DNA of 42,311 nt from Candidatus Nanopelagicaceae bacterium (GCA_947454425.1 CANGJV010000003.1:1-42311), one strand, 5' to 3'. Counted from the first letter of the stretch, positions 18,275 to 28,367 are shown. Program-made: numbers and translations. Notes: generated by a model not told the origin, from the sequence alone.

Positions 18275-20805
18275 CTTTGGTTCACAATGCGATTATGAGA
18301 CCAGAGAATTTGATCTATCTTCTGAGAGATTTCCTGAAAATCCTTCTCATTGCCAGAGACTACAAATATGTGCTCTTCACCCGGAAGGAGTGAGACATTC
18401 TGAGTTTCGACCTGGGTGCCTAGGGCAATTAGTTCAGGAAGAATTGAGAGCTCATGAATATATGTACTAGCGGTGACTGCGACATGAAGTTTGCCGTCCT
18501 TCACCTGGGTGAAGTGCTTCACCTCGTGCCGTGGAGCAGCAGCAGCTGGATTGAGAGTTGTTCGTCGAGAGACACGAACTTCAGGAGTCGTTGCAAGGAT
18601 AAATCCTTCGAAATTTCCATCGCTGATCTCTGGGAATATTTCTACCCCTGGAGTTCGATAAACGCTGTATCCATCTAGCTCAACTTCCAACAGATGCTTC
18701 GAGACGACAGAACCAGCCTTATTAATCAAGAAAAGCTCGACCCTCGGAGACCAGTGAGCCTGTGTGTCATTGAGTAATGTGATCTGTGCACCTTGATCGA
18801 CGCGCCCCACAATGAGAGTCCGTGGACGATAAGCCGCCTTCATTGCATGCCATGCCAATTTTCGGAAACCGGTATGGTCAAGAACTGCCCAACTTATCGC
18901 TGGCCACATATCGTTAAATTGCCAGAGAATTGATCCAGAGCAAGTTTCGTAGAGGCTTCTAAAGTGCTTGAGACCAATCTCTACCGCGCGTGCTTGATCT
19001 AGTGCAGCTGCGAAATACCAGGCATGGCCTGAAGTTGGTGGAACTGCAAACTCTCTCGATAGACCTGCTGCAATCTTTGTCATGCCATCAAAAGCGCGTT
19101 GGTAATAGGCAACCTCTGGAGTTGTTGAATCGAGATCTTCTTTTCCAATTGCTCGAGTGAGCATCGACCATGATCCAGGACCATTAAATCCAAATTCGGC
19201 TGCAAAAGCTGGCTGATATTGCTCGTAGCGTTCGTAGCCGGTTTCATTCCACACATCCCAAATATGGTTTGTGCCAGAATCGAAACTGCGCACATCATCG
19301 CTGGCAGATGAAAATGGTGAACCCGGAATATATGGTCGCGAGGTATCAACTGCGCGGAGTGCTTGCGGAATCGTTTCGCGATAGAAAGTTTCTCCCCAAG
19401 GACGCCCTGCTAAATCTGGTTGCCATCCCCAATATTGGAATCCTTCGAGACATTCATTGCCTCCGCACCAAATTACAAGACTTGGATGAGCAGAGAGGCG
19501 TCGTACATTCTCATCGACCTCAGCTGCGACCTCTTCGAACATTTCGGCTGTCTCTGGATATGCAGCGCATGCAAAGAGGAAGTCTTGCCAGACAACGATT
19601 CCTTCTTCATCACAGAAATTGTAGAAATCTTCAGATTCATAGATTCCTCCACCCCAGACGCGTATACCGTTGATATTTACCTCGAGCATGTCGCGAATGC
19701 GTTGCTGATAACGTTCACGAGTCACTCTTGTTGGAAAAGGATCATCTGGGATCCAGTTAGCGCCTCTAATCCAAAGTCGCTCGCCATTTACCTTGATTGC
19801 GAAGAGATTCTTGCCGCCACCAATTGCAGATGTATCGAGATCGACTTTTCTAAAACCTATTCGCTTGCTATGCGTTTCAAGCACCTGACCATCTTTGCTG
19901 ATGAGATCAAATTCGACGATATAGAGAGGTTGCTCACCGCGACCGCGGGGGTGCCAAATTTGTGCTTCTGGAACGTTAATTACTGCTGCGAAATGTGAGC
20001 CATCAATGGTGAGATTTCCGGAATGGATCGCGGCGCCACCTGATGTTGGAAGGACACGGAAGGCTCCAGTAAGTGAGGAAGTATCACCAACTACTGGAAT
20101 ATCTAGGGAGAATTGTGGAACGTTCTCTTCAACTGTAGGCGTAATGGCAACGTTGTCACAATAAGCAGTGCTCCAGCTCTGAATTTCAATTTTCTTCCAG
20201 ATTCCGGAGGTGATGGTGATGGGACCCCAATCCCAACCGTAGCTGCAAGCCATCTTTCGTTGGTAGTTATAGGGCATGTCATATGGGCGAGGGTAAAGCC
20301 CGAGTTCTTTCACATGCTCTTCGGCATCTGTCAGCGGCGCCTTAAATTCTATCTGGAGCGAGACATCCCCTGCCTTGATCTCTTCCGAAATATCAACTCG
20401 ATATGAACGATGCATATTCTTCGTCGTCAATCGAACGACGCCATTGATTGTGATTGTTGCAACCGTGTCGAGACCATTAAAAATCAGGTGCTTATTTCCA
20501 CTTGAAGTATCTTGCGAAATTGTGGTGACATACTTGCTATCAGTTTTCCAGAGCCAGAATTGATCTTGCTCTTTTCCATTTATTGAGATGTCGTCGATAA
20601 ATCCTGCGTTTATCAAATCTGTATGAACGCATCCCGGCACTGTGGCAGCAAATGTTGGAGGCAGCGGCTTCTTGGTAAATTTCGTTGAGTCATTTCTCCA
20701 TGCATTATGGCCATCCTGGACCGGTTCAATTTCCCAGGCATCTGGACGTGGGGAGAGGCTCAAAGTCCAATCAGTGTGAAGTTCGCGTTTGATATTAATA
20801 GTCAT
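18271..20805 (-). CDS. Beta-mannosidase (GH2), cytoplasmic
   Basis: WLWKTDSKYV, MPYNYQRKMACSYGWDWGP, NGIRVWGGGIYESEDFYNFCDEEGIVVWQDFLFACAAYP, VIWCGGNECLEGF. Confidence 0.93.
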   Translation of the reverse strand: MTINIKRELHTDWTLSLSPRPDAWEIEPVQDGHNAWRNDSTKFTKKPLPPTFAATVPGCVHTDLINAGFIDDISINGKEQDQFWLWKTDSKYVTTISQDTSSGNKHLIFNGLDTVATITINGVVRLTTKNMHRSYRVDISEEIKAGDVSLQIEFKAPLTDAEEHVKELGLYPRPYDMPYNYQRKMACSYGWDWGPITITSGIWKKIEIQSWSTAYCDNVAITPTVEENVPQFSLDIPVVGDTSSLTGAFRVLPTSGGAAIHSGNLTIDGSHFAAVINVPEAQIWHPRGRGEQPLYIVEFDLISKDGQVLETHSKRIGFRKVDLDTSAIGGGKNLFAIKVNGERLWIRGANWIPDDPFPTRVTRERYQQRIRDMLEVNINGIRVWGGGIYESEDFYNFCDEEGIVVWQDFLFACAAYPETAEMFEEVAAEVDENVRRLSAHPSLVIWCGGNECLEGFQYWGWQPDLAGRPWGETFYRETIPQALRAVDTSRPYIPGSPFSSASDDVRSFDSGTNHIWDVWNETGYERYEQYQPAFAAEFGFNGPGSWSMLTRAIGKEDLDSTTPEVAYYQRAFDGMTKIAAGLSREFAVPPTSGHAWYFAAALDQARAVEIGLKHFRSLYETCSGSILWQFNDMWPAISWAVLDHTGFRKLAWHAMKAAYRPRTLIVGRVDQGAQITLLNDTQAHWSPRVELFLINKAGSVVSKHLLEVELDGYSVYRTPGVEIFPEISDGNFEGFILATTPEVRVSRRTTLNPAAAAPRHEVKHFTQVKDGKLHVAVTASTYIHELSILPELIALGTQVETQNVSLLPGEEHIFVVSGNEKDFQEISQKIDQILWSHNRIVNQR

Positions 20806-21146
20806 CGTCCGAAGTCATCCTCTACCCGCTCGATGTCATCCTCACCGAAATATGTACCTGTCTGCACTTCGACAAAGATAACTTCGTCCTCGCCGATATT
20901 GGCGATGCGATGGAGTACTCCTATTGCAAAATCTACTTGCGATCCTGCGCCGAGCGTCTTATCGACGCCATCGATTGTGACGAGGGCAGTACCCTGAACG
21001 ATAAACCAGTGTTCTGCACGCTTCTGGTGGCGTTGATATGAAAGTCTCTTGCCAGGGCTCACCCAAATACATTTAACTTTATGGGTTGCGCTCTCCTGAA
21101 GGACTTCATAGCGACCCCAAGGGCGTTCGGATTTTTCGAGTTCCAT
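20802..21146 (-). CDS. Stand-alone type II mannose-6-phosphate isomerase-like cupin
   Basis: SERPWGRYEVLQESATHKVKCIWVSPGKRLSYQRHQKRAEHWFIVQGTALVTIDG matches the PMI-type cupin normally fused to ManC. Confidence 0.9.
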   Translation of the reverse strand: MELEKSERPWGRYEVLQESATHKVKCIWVSPGKRLSYQRHQKRAEHWFIVQGTALVTIDGVDKTLGAGSQVDFAIGVLHRIANIGEDEVIFVEVQTGTYFGEDDIERVEDDFGR

Positions 21147-21154
21147 TATGCTTC

Positions 21155-22063
21155 CTAACCTAGTATTGCAAGTGCTGCACCGAGCACACCTGCATCGCGC
21201 TCGAGTTCAGCTTTCTTGATTTCGATCTCCTTCAGGAAGCTAATCGCCTTTGACTCTTCCTTTATATGCTTTTTGAGTGGCTCCCAAAAAATTTCACCAG
21301 ATTGAACTACTCCGCCCCCTAATACGACGGTATGTATATCAAGGGTTCCGCAGAAGTTCACTATGCCGATGGCGATAGCCCGGGTTCCAATCTCAATCGA
21401 CTCAATTGCTTGGCTATCTCCCTGTCGGGCGGCCTCTGCTAGATCAATAAACGAATCAGATTCGGATTTCCAACCATTTTCCTTAGCAATCGCAACCATC
21501 TGTGGTCCACTGGAGTAAGCCTCGAGGCATCCACGACGACCACAGACACATGGCCGACCTTCAAAATTAATCGAGTGGTGTCCGATGAAACATGAGTTCC
21601 CAGATTCTCCTGCGAAAACCTTTCCGTTGAGAATCAAGCCGCCACCGATTCCAGTAGAAACGACCATCCCTAACATGTTTGTTAAACCGCGTCCGGCACC
21701 GAGTTTATGTTCGGCGTGTGCAAGGGCAAGTGCATCTCCATGAAGAACTACAGGCACACCAGGGGAGAGCTGCTTTGATAATTCAATGATTGGAAAATCT
21801 CTCCAGAAAGGAATATTAACTGGGCTCAGAGTTCCTGCCTTAATATCGAGTGGCCCTGCAGAACCAATGCCAATTCCGAGGATTTCACCGCTCTGATTTG
21901 CAATAAATCCCTTTGCAAGTTGAGCAATGCTCTCCCATAGTTCTGCGGAAGAGGAGACGCTTGTGGGAATCTCTTCTTTTTCTAGAATAGAAAAGTTATC
22001 TGAAACCGAGGCGATTGCAATCTTGGTCGCACCAATATCAATACCGATAGCGAAATTACTCAT
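21155..22063 (-). CDS. ROK-family sugar kinase
   Basis: FAIGIDIGATKIAIASVSD; STGIGGGLILNGKVFAG; GHHSINFEGRPCVCGRRGCLEAYSSG (ROK zinc motif). Confidence 0.94.
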   Translation of the reverse strand: MSNFAIGIDIGATKIAIASVSDNFSILEKEEIPTSVSSSAELWESIAQLAKGFIANQSGEILGIGIGSAGPLDIKAGTLSPVNIPFWRDFPIIELSKQLSPGVPVVLHGDALALAHAEHKLGAGRGLTNMLGMVVSTGIGGGLILNGKVFAGESGNSCFIGHHSINFEGRPCVCGRRGCLEAYSSGPQMVAIAKENGWKSESDSFIDLAEAARQGDSQAIESIEIGTRAIAIGIVNFCGTLDIHTVVLGGGVVQSGEIFWEPLKKHIKEESKAISFLKEIEIKKAELERDAGVLGAALAILG

Positions 22064-23106
22064 GAACTTCTCCTCCCGACCGGCTCGTTACCCCGCATCT
22101 CAACCTTCATAATTTCAGTTCGATAATTACGATCCATTGGGTTTTCAAAACGTCGGAGCAATAGTTCTGCTGAAAGTCGACCAAGTCGCTTGGGATCGTG
22201 ATCTAAGGTGTCGATGTTGAGCAGGTTTGCCGTTGGAAAGAGGTCGAAGCTGACAACTTTTACAGGCTGTTTTAACAAATTGGTAGTTTGGCCTACGCCC
22301 ATTGCAATGAGGTCGTTGGTTGCAATGATGCCATCCACCTCAGGATGATCGGCCAGAAGTTCGCGAGTGGCAAGGGCTGCCTCATCTGAGGTGTGGATAT
22401 TGGTGATGATAAAAATATCTTTAGGGTCGAGCTTACTTCTGAAGGTCGCCTGCTTAAATGCCTCGATTCGTTCAGATGCGGTCCAGATATTGGTTGTATC
22501 AGCAATGATTGCAATCTTCTTACACTTTTGTTGCAATAAGTGATCTAGGCAAGATTGAACTCCACCGCGATTATCAACCGTGACAGAATCGGCATCGAGG
22601 TATGGAGCAGGACGATCAACGAATACAAAAGAGAAACCACGCTTACGCTCTTGGTGAAGGTGGCTGTAATCCTCACCTGAAGGAACAATAATTAATCCAC
22701 GGACTCGGCGCTCGAGTAGGGACTCAATCAGATTCTTCTCCCGTTCGCCGTCATCGCGCGCAGTGGCAAGAATCAAGTCGAGACCTTCTTGCGCTAAACG
22801 CTCTTCAGCCCCAGCAGCGAGACCGGCATAGAAAGGGTTTGCTAAATCTGAAATCACCATTCCGACAAGATTTGAGAGAGAACCAACCCGCAGTTCGCGA
22901 GCGATTCGATTTGAACGATATCCGAGAAGTGTCGCGGCCTTCTTAACTCGTTCGGCTGTTGCGCTAGAGACTTGTTGTGAACCATTCATGACACGAGAGG
23001 CAGTCTTAATGCTGACGCCTGAAACCGCAGCCACATCTGCAAGAGTTGGATGGGCGAGCGGATCAATTGCATGATCTAAAGACTGTGGCTCTTCCATTGT
23101 GGTCAC
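22060..23106 (-). CDS. LacI-family transcriptional regulator
   Basis: TLADVAAVSGVSIKTASRVMNGSQQVSSATAERVKKAATLLGYRSNRIARELR. GTG start overlaps upstream stop. Confidence 0.95.
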   Translation of the reverse strand: MTTMEEPQSLDHAIDPLAHPTLADVAAVSGVSIKTASRVMNGSQQVSSATAERVKKAATLLGYRSNRIARELRVGSLSNLVGMVISDLANPFYAGLAAGAEERLAQEGLDLILATARDDGEREKNLIESLLERRVRGLIIVPSGEDYSHLHQERKRGFSFVFVDRPAPYLDADSVTVDNRGGVQSCLDHLLQQKCKKIAIIADTTNIWTASERIEAFKQATFRSKLDPKDIFIITNIHTSDEAALATRELLADHPEVDGIIATNDLIAMGVGQTTNLLKQPVKVVSFDLFPTANLLNIDTLDHDPKRLGRLSAELLLRRFENPMDRNYRTEIMKVEMRGNEPVGRRSS

Positions 23107-24866
23107 GATATCACCCGCTCAACTCTGAAGGCTATATCGCCGGTGAACTTTGGAACGCTTATTCGCAAAGACTTCGCATTACTCGTAACACTCTGAGATG
23201 CAATCTTTTTTCCTGTGAAAGTATTGAGGAAGACGACGTTGTATGTTCCATCAACTTCAACTGAAAGATTAATTTTCCCGCCATTTGAGATTGGGTCAGG
23301 GAAAGTTTGTTGAATCTTCTTCTTTAGTTTCAGCGCCAAAATTGCGGCATCCAATAGCTGCTGCGTCTTGGCAGAGCGGTCAAAGTTATTGTGCCGAATC
23401 CACCCAAGCGTTGTGCTCTGGGAAGAGAGAGTCAAAAGAGATGTTTGGGGGATACTTAATCCGCGGCTTGGCTTCATACTTGCGACATCAAGGCCATCCG
23501 TAAGGACTGCAATTCCCTTTGTATGTCCCCAGAAACCGAGCGGATCCACGTAGTTATCCCACCACCAATACGATGCAGGCCCAGCAAAACCCACAAAAGT
23601 TGCAGCCCACTGGGAGTTGTGGAGATGCAATCCAGTTGGATCTGTAAATGGATCTTCGGTGACGGTGCCAGATCCCATCTCTCCTACAAGAATTGGTTTA
23701 TTTGGAAAAGCTGCTCGCAAAACATCTGCTTGAACCCCTAGAGATTTGATGGGATCTGCTGGATCGTAAACATGCGTCACGACGTAATCGAGATTGTTCC
23801 AATTCTGCATACTTGCTGCCGATGACCAAGAACTTGTTCGCAGAGTGCGATAAGCATCTCGTGAATTAAGAACAGCAGTTGATTTTGCAATCCAGGCAGT
23901 TAAATCGGTGGAAGAGATAGGAGTGAAGTTAACTTCATTCCACCACTCCCAGGTAAAGAGCGATGGGTAAGCGGAGTATCGGGCGATGATGTAGTTGAGG
24001 CGACGTTCCCAGAAACTCCAGGCCTGAGCATTGGTAGCAAATTCAGCCGGATTTGAGATTGGTCCACCATTGGATGAGTAGTAAGGATTTGAATACCACT
24101 CTGGGTTTGTCGAAGTACTAAAAGCTCCGTGGTTGATAAGGACTAAATCAATACCAATATTATATTTTGCTGCAATTGCGAAAACTTGATCGAGAAGCCA
24201 AGCGCGATCAAGGCGCTTTGAATAATCACCGAGACCGGTATCGGTCCATTCAATTCCCAGAGACCATGAGGCCATCCACACTCGAGCGACATTGACTCCA
24301 GATTTTGAGGCGCGCGAGAACCATTGCTCATATCTCTCGATCTCTTCAAATCGATTTGCCCAGGCAATGTTGTATGCAATTGGAACAAATGGCTTTTCGC
24401 CTCGAATGAACGAAACTCCACGAGTTGCGACCTTCGGCAGTGTTGCATAAGTCGTTGTCACAGAGATGGGTTCAATTGAGATATTTTTCCCATCAATCGC
24501 TGCATCAAATGATATTGAGTACTTCCCAGCTGCCACCGAAGAGAAAGCTAATCTCCAATAAGGTTCGCCAACCTTTACCGTACTTCTCTGGTTGTTAATG
24601 TTTTGAATCTTAAACTCTTGATACCAGAATGCATTTGCTGTGATTACAGAATTATCAGGGCGATTGATTTTTGCGGTGACCTTCGCAATGGATTCATCAA
24701 ATGGATTTGAAACATCGGGTAAGCCTTTGACGCCGATGATCACAGGCAGGGTAGTGGACCCTTGTGAAATCACCTCTGTCACAGAGCCAGCATTTGCCAT
24801 AGGCAGCTGTGGATTTACGAGCAGGATAAAGAGACCTGCGAGGAAGAGGTGTGGGAGCTTGCGCAT
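23103..24866 (-). CDS. Secreted clan GH-A glycoside hydrolase with DUF5060-like N-terminal domain (mannanase/cellulase-like)
   Basis: Signal peptide MRKLPHLFLAGLFILLVNPQLPMANAG; VNVARVWMASWSLGIEWT; FTWEWWNEVNF (acid/base); ILVGEMGSG (nucleophile). Confidence 0.82.
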   Translation of the reverse strand: MRKLPHLFLAGLFILLVNPQLPMANAGSVTEVISQGSTTLPVIIGVKGLPDVSNPFDESIAKVTAKINRPDNSVITANAFWYQEFKIQNINNQRSTVKVGEPYWRLAFSSVAAGKYSISFDAAIDGKNISIEPISVTTTYATLPKVATRGVSFIRGEKPFVPIAYNIAWANRFEEIERYEQWFSRASKSGVNVARVWMASWSLGIEWTDTGLGDYSKRLDRAWLLDQVFAIAAKYNIGIDLVLINHGAFSTSTNPEWYSNPYYSSNGGPISNPAEFATNAQAWSFWERRLNYIIARYSAYPSLFTWEWWNEVNFTPISSTDLTAWIAKSTAVLNSRDAYRTLRTSSWSSAASMQNWNNLDYVVTHVYDPADPIKSLGVQADVLRAAFPNKPILVGEMGSGTVTEDPFTDPTGLHLHNSQWAATFVGFAGPASYWWWDNYVDPLGFWGHTKGIAVLTDGLDVASMKPSRGLSIPQTSLLTLSSQSTTLGWIRHNNFDRSAKTQQLLDAAILALKLKKKIQQTFPDPISNGGKINLSVEVDGTYNVVFLNTFTGKKIASQSVTSNAKSLRISVPKFTGDIAFRVERVIS

Positions 24867-24876
24867 TTTTATACTC

Positions 24877-25845
24877 TTATTTCAACCCTGAAAGTGCGAT
24901 TCCACGGATGAAGTGTTTCTGAGTTGCAAAGTAGAGCGCAATAGTTGGGATACTCGTAATAAGCGATGCCGCCATGATAATTCCCTGTGTTCCAATATTT
25001 CCTGCGCCAGAGTTTCGTAAATTGGCAAGAGCTACTGGCAGGGTAGCCATATCCTGACTTGTTGTGATGATGAGCGGCCACAGGAAGTTATTCCATTCGC
25101 CAATGGCCGTAAAAATCATCATTGCAATGAGCGCTGGTTTCAGAAGCGGAAGAATGATCCTGAAGTAGATTGTAAATTCGCTGGCGCCATCGATACGAGC
25201 TGCCTCGACAAGTTCATCGGGAATCGATGTGAGGTATTGCGTTAAGAAGAAGACGATAAATGCCTTCGGCAAAGCTGGGACGATATATGCCCAGAATGTG
25301 TTCAGCCAGCCGAATTGATCCATCAACAAGAAACCTGGAATCAGGCCAACCTGCCAAGGAATCATCATTGAGCCGATGATGATGAGGTAAACCGCTTTCT
25401 TGCCTTTAAAACGGTGCTTGCTGACAACATAGGCTGCAAGTGAACCTATGAAGAGAGTAAGTATGGTGATTGAGATATTTACAAAGAAACTATTAAAGAT
25501 GAATCTAAAAAATCCAAATTTGAGATCTGGGTATCTCTGAAAGAGGCCCTGCATAACATCTTGCTGATAATTCAAAGGGTCAAAATTGCGATCGTAGTAA
25601 TTTCCTAAAATCCACTTCTTTGGCCAGATTGAGGGTGGGACAACTTGGAGCTCTTTAACTGACTTAAAGGAAGAGGTGATCATCCAGTAATACGGAGCAA
25701 TCATGATGAAGGTAAGAAGATAAATCGGAATTCGTCCAAATTTAGAACTTCTCGACTTCTTCTCAAATGGATTGCTGAAAGAGCCACTTCGCTCCATGAG
25801 CGCTTCATTCTTTTTGATTTGAGACTTTGTAAGAACGGTGCTCAT
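24877..25845 (-). CDS. Carbohydrate ABC transporter permease (MalG type)
   Basis: EAARIDGASEFTIYFRIILPLLKPALIAMMIFTAIGEWNNFLWPLI EAA motif; start MSTVLTKSQ with ATGA overlap. Confidence 0.95.
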   Translation of the reverse strand: MSTVLTKSQIKKNEALMERSGSFSNPFEKKSRSSKFGRIPIYLLTFIMIAPYYWMITSSFKSVKELQVVPPSIWPKKWILGNYYDRNFDPLNYQQDVMQGLFQRYPDLKFGFFRFIFNSFFVNISITILTLFIGSLAAYVVSKHRFKGKKAVYLIIIGSMMIPWQVGLIPGFLLMDQFGWLNTFWAYIVPALPKAFIVFFLTQYLTSIPDELVEAARIDGASEFTIYFRIILPLLKPALIAMMIFTAIGEWNNFLWPLIITTSQDMATLPVALANLRNSGAGNIGTQGIIMAASLITSIPTIALYFATQKHFIRGIALSGLK

Positions 25846-26807
25846 TTGAGATCCTCCAGAGAACGAGTAATTCTTAGATTGATCATGCTGACGAGGAAGA
25901 TGATTGCAAAGAGAATCCAAGCAATGGCAGAGGCGTAACCCAATCTAAATTTGTTAAAACCAGAGTCGTAGAGATACGGAACAATCATCAGGGCCATATC
26001 TCGTAATCCACCGATTGAACCTACGCTTGTTGGGAAGAGGAGGTAGACACCTTCGAAGATTTGAAATGCGCCGATGATTCCAGTGATTCCCACATAGACC
26101 ATCACCGGACGAAGAAGTGGGAGAGTGATGTAACGGAATCTTTGGCGAGGACCTGCCCCATCGATGACTGCAGCTTCATAGTACATCGCTGGAATTGAGT
26201 TAAGTCCTGCTAGAAAGAGAATCATTCCAAAGCCAGCACCACCCCAAATCGACATAAAAATTAGAATCGGAATTGCCATCCATGTTGTGGCTAGCCATTC
26301 AATTGGTGCCACCCCGAAAATGTTGAGGAAGGCGTTGAGGAGTCCGACTCCGTCTCCACGGAAAACCCAGCCCCAGACTAGAACAACTGCAATTCCAGAG
26401 GTCACAGATGGCAGGAAGAAAATAACGCGGAGGATTCGATTTGCTCTCGTATCTTCTTGTAGCGCTAGCGCGAGAGATAAGGAAGCAATCATTCCAAGAA
26501 TGACGGCACCAATTACATAGAGAACAGTATTGGAGAGCGCTTTATGAAAACGATCATCATGAAAAATTAGAGTGGCGTAATTGCCAAAACCGACACTGCC
26601 ACAAGGTGCCTGATCTGGATTACAAATCGCGTTGTAGCGCATAAATGAGAGACGAAGACTTGCAAGAACTGGATATACCGAAAATACGATAAAGAGTAGA
26701 ACGAAAGGGGAGAGCATTAAATAAGTCGAGATTCCGGTCTCGCTAAATCTACGAAAGCCCTTCTTCCCAATTGCCTGTGGGCCAACTGATGAAATCTCTG
26801 ACTTCAT
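25842..26807 (-). CDS. Carbohydrate ABC transporter permease (MalF/UgpA type)
   Basis: STYLMLSPFVLLFIVFSVYPVLASLRLSF; YYEAAVIDGAGPRQRFRYITLPLLRPV. Confidence 0.95.
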   Translation of the reverse strand: MKSEISSVGPQAIGKKGFRRFSETGISTYLMLSPFVLLFIVFSVYPVLASLRLSFMRYNAICNPDQAPCGSVGFGNYATLIFHDDRFHKALSNTVLYVIGAVILGMIASLSLALALQEDTRANRILRVIFFLPSVTSGIAVVLVWGWVFRGDGVGLLNAFLNIFGVAPIEWLATTWMAIPILIFMSIWGGAGFGMILFLAGLNSIPAMYYEAAVIDGAGPRQRFRYITLPLLRPVMVYVGITGIIGAFQIFEGVYLLFPTSVGSIGGLRDMALMIVPYLYDSGFNKFRLGYASAIAWILFAIIFLVSMINLRITRSLEDLK

Positions 26808-26857
26808 ACTTTTGCTCCCTCCATCGATGAATACAAATTATAAATTTCTTTCTAAGT

Positions 26858-26891
26858 GACAGTGGATGGGAGCGAACTCCCATCCACTGTC
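26858..26891 (-). other. Perfect 15-bp stem, 4-nt loop hairpin in the SBP-permease intercistronic gap
   Basis: GACAGTGGATGGGAG-CGAA-CTCCCATCCACTGTC (loop TTCG on the transcribed strand); no following T-tract on the minus strand. Confidence 0.85.
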
Positions 26892-26909
26892 GTCCCCAGG
26901 ACGTACTTT

Positions 26910-28163
26910 TTAGAGCTTGGACTTCATTACAGAAGCAGCTTCATTAAGTGCTTCTTGTGCTGATGCTGATCCAAAGAGGAAGCTCTGAAGCGCAGTTGTT
27001 ACACCGGCCTGTGAATCTTCCCAACCGTTGCAGTTAGGTGGACCCTGTGCATCTGCAAGCTGGCTCTTAATTGTCTTCAATACTGATGCAGGATATGCAT
27101 CAATAGTGTCAGCATTGCTGATCACTGGAGACAAGAAGATTGCATTCTGAGCAGCTCCAACAAGGTTCATCTGACGTACAACGCTACGGTCGTAGAGAGT
27201 CTTGATGAACTTAGCTGAAAGTGCTTGCTGTGACTTAGATGCGTAACCCATTACTGAGATTCCGCGGCCACCAATGAATGCAACGCTCTTTGATCCAGCA
27301 GCTGCAGGAACTGGAGCAACTGTCCAGTCCTTGTAATCCTTGTAATAGGTGTAATAGCTGCTTGCCTGGAAGTTTCCAGAGAAGCCAATGCCATAAGCAC
27401 CCTTCTTGATGTTGTCGTTCATGCTCCAATCAGCAACACCAGGCTTTGGTGCACCGAAATCAGAGTAGAGCTTCTTGTACTGAGTAAGTGCTGCAACGCC
27501 CTTTGCATTGTTGATTGTGACCTTGCAAGTTGCGTCGTATAGAGAGCCACCCATTGAGTACAACCATGAGAAGTAGCCAAGCCAATCAGCATTTCCCCAT
27601 TCGTTGTAGACAGGAGTTGCAACTCCAGCATCCTTCAACTTTGCAGCTGCATCATTGAATTCAGCGACAGTCTTTGGTGCAGCTGTGATTCCAGCCTTCG
27701 CCATTGTCTTTGTGTCGTAGAACATCATCATCAATGTAAGGTCGAATGGAACTGCATAGACCTTAGTTGCCTTATAGCCAACCAAAGCCTTGTAGATCTG
27801 TGATGGAACCTTTGGCTGTACATAGCTTGCAACACCGAGGGTACGTAGATCTGCAAGTGCACCCTTGTTACCAGCTGAGATACCCCATGAGAGGCCACCA
27901 GTGAAAATATCTGGACCCTTCTTAGCTGCTGCTGCAGCCAAGACCTTTGCATAGCCATCGCCCCAAGAAATTGCTTGGACGTTAACTGTTACACCAGGAT
28001 TAGCATCTTCAAATGCCTTACCTGCTGCCTTCATTACCGCTGCATCTGCATCGCCACCGGTTGCCCAGATAGTCAATGTCTGCTTGGCAGCGTTCGCTGG
28101 CGCACTCAATGAGACGCCGGCGATCATGGAAATAGCTACCGCTATTGCTCCTAAACGCTTCAC
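26910..28163 (-). CDS. Carbohydrate ABC transporter substrate-binding protein
   Basis: Signal MKRLGAIAVAISMIAGVSLSAPANAA then KQTLTIWATGGDADAAVMKAAGKAFEDANPGVTVNVQAISWGDGYAKVLAA. Confidence 0.95.
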   Translation of the reverse strand: MKRLGAIAVAISMIAGVSLSAPANAAKQTLTIWATGGDADAAVMKAAGKAFEDANPGVTVNVQAISWGDGYAKVLAAAAAKKGPDIFTGGLSWGISAGNKGALADLRTLGVASYVQPKVPSQIYKALVGYKATKVYAVPFDLTLMMMFYDTKTMAKAGITAAPKTVAEFNDAAAKLKDAGVATPVYNEWGNADWLGYFSWLYSMGGSLYDATCKVTINNAKGVAALTQYKKLYSDFGAPKPGVADWSMNDNIKKGAYGIGFSGNFQASSYYTYYKDYKDWTVAPVPAAAGSKSVAFIGGRGISVMGYASKSQQALSAKFIKTLYDRSVVRQMNLVGAAQNAIFLSPVISNADTIDAYPASVLKTIKSQLADAQGPPNCNGWEDSQAGVTTALQSFLFGSASAQEALNEAASVMKSKL

Positions 28164-28227
28164 GTATAACTCCTTCTTTGAAACGCAAGCGGCCTTCGCT
28201 GCGCCTTGCGGGTAGATTTCTCCTAAA

Positions 28228-28241
28228 TGACAGCGTTGTCA
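28228..28241. promoter_or_regulatory. Putative LacI-family operator TGACAGCGTTGTCA upstream of the SBP gene
   Basis: CG-centred near-palindrome (TGACArCGyTGTCA); on the minus strand TTGACA (possible -35) overlaps it. Confidence 0.5.
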
Positions 28242-28367
28242 AGAATGTGCCACGGCACAATTCAATAACTTTTTTAAAGTCCTTCGAGACATTACCTTGT
28301 CTAACAGGACAATTACGCTTCGATCAGGTGAAGGAGATTGGGTGAGGCCGGAATGGTTGAGCGGGAA

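Noticed and set aside
19269-19998. Plus-strand ORFs 19269-19673 and 19420-19998
   Set aside because: Opposite strand of the GH2 beta-mannosidase; unconvincing composition and no start signals.
27235-27958. Antisense-frame ORFs on the minus strand within the SBP gene (27235-27429, 27419-27631, 27731-27958)
   Set aside because: Same-strand alternate frames of a well-supported SBP; Gln/Leu-rich composition typical of frame-shifted coding sequence, no SD or -10.
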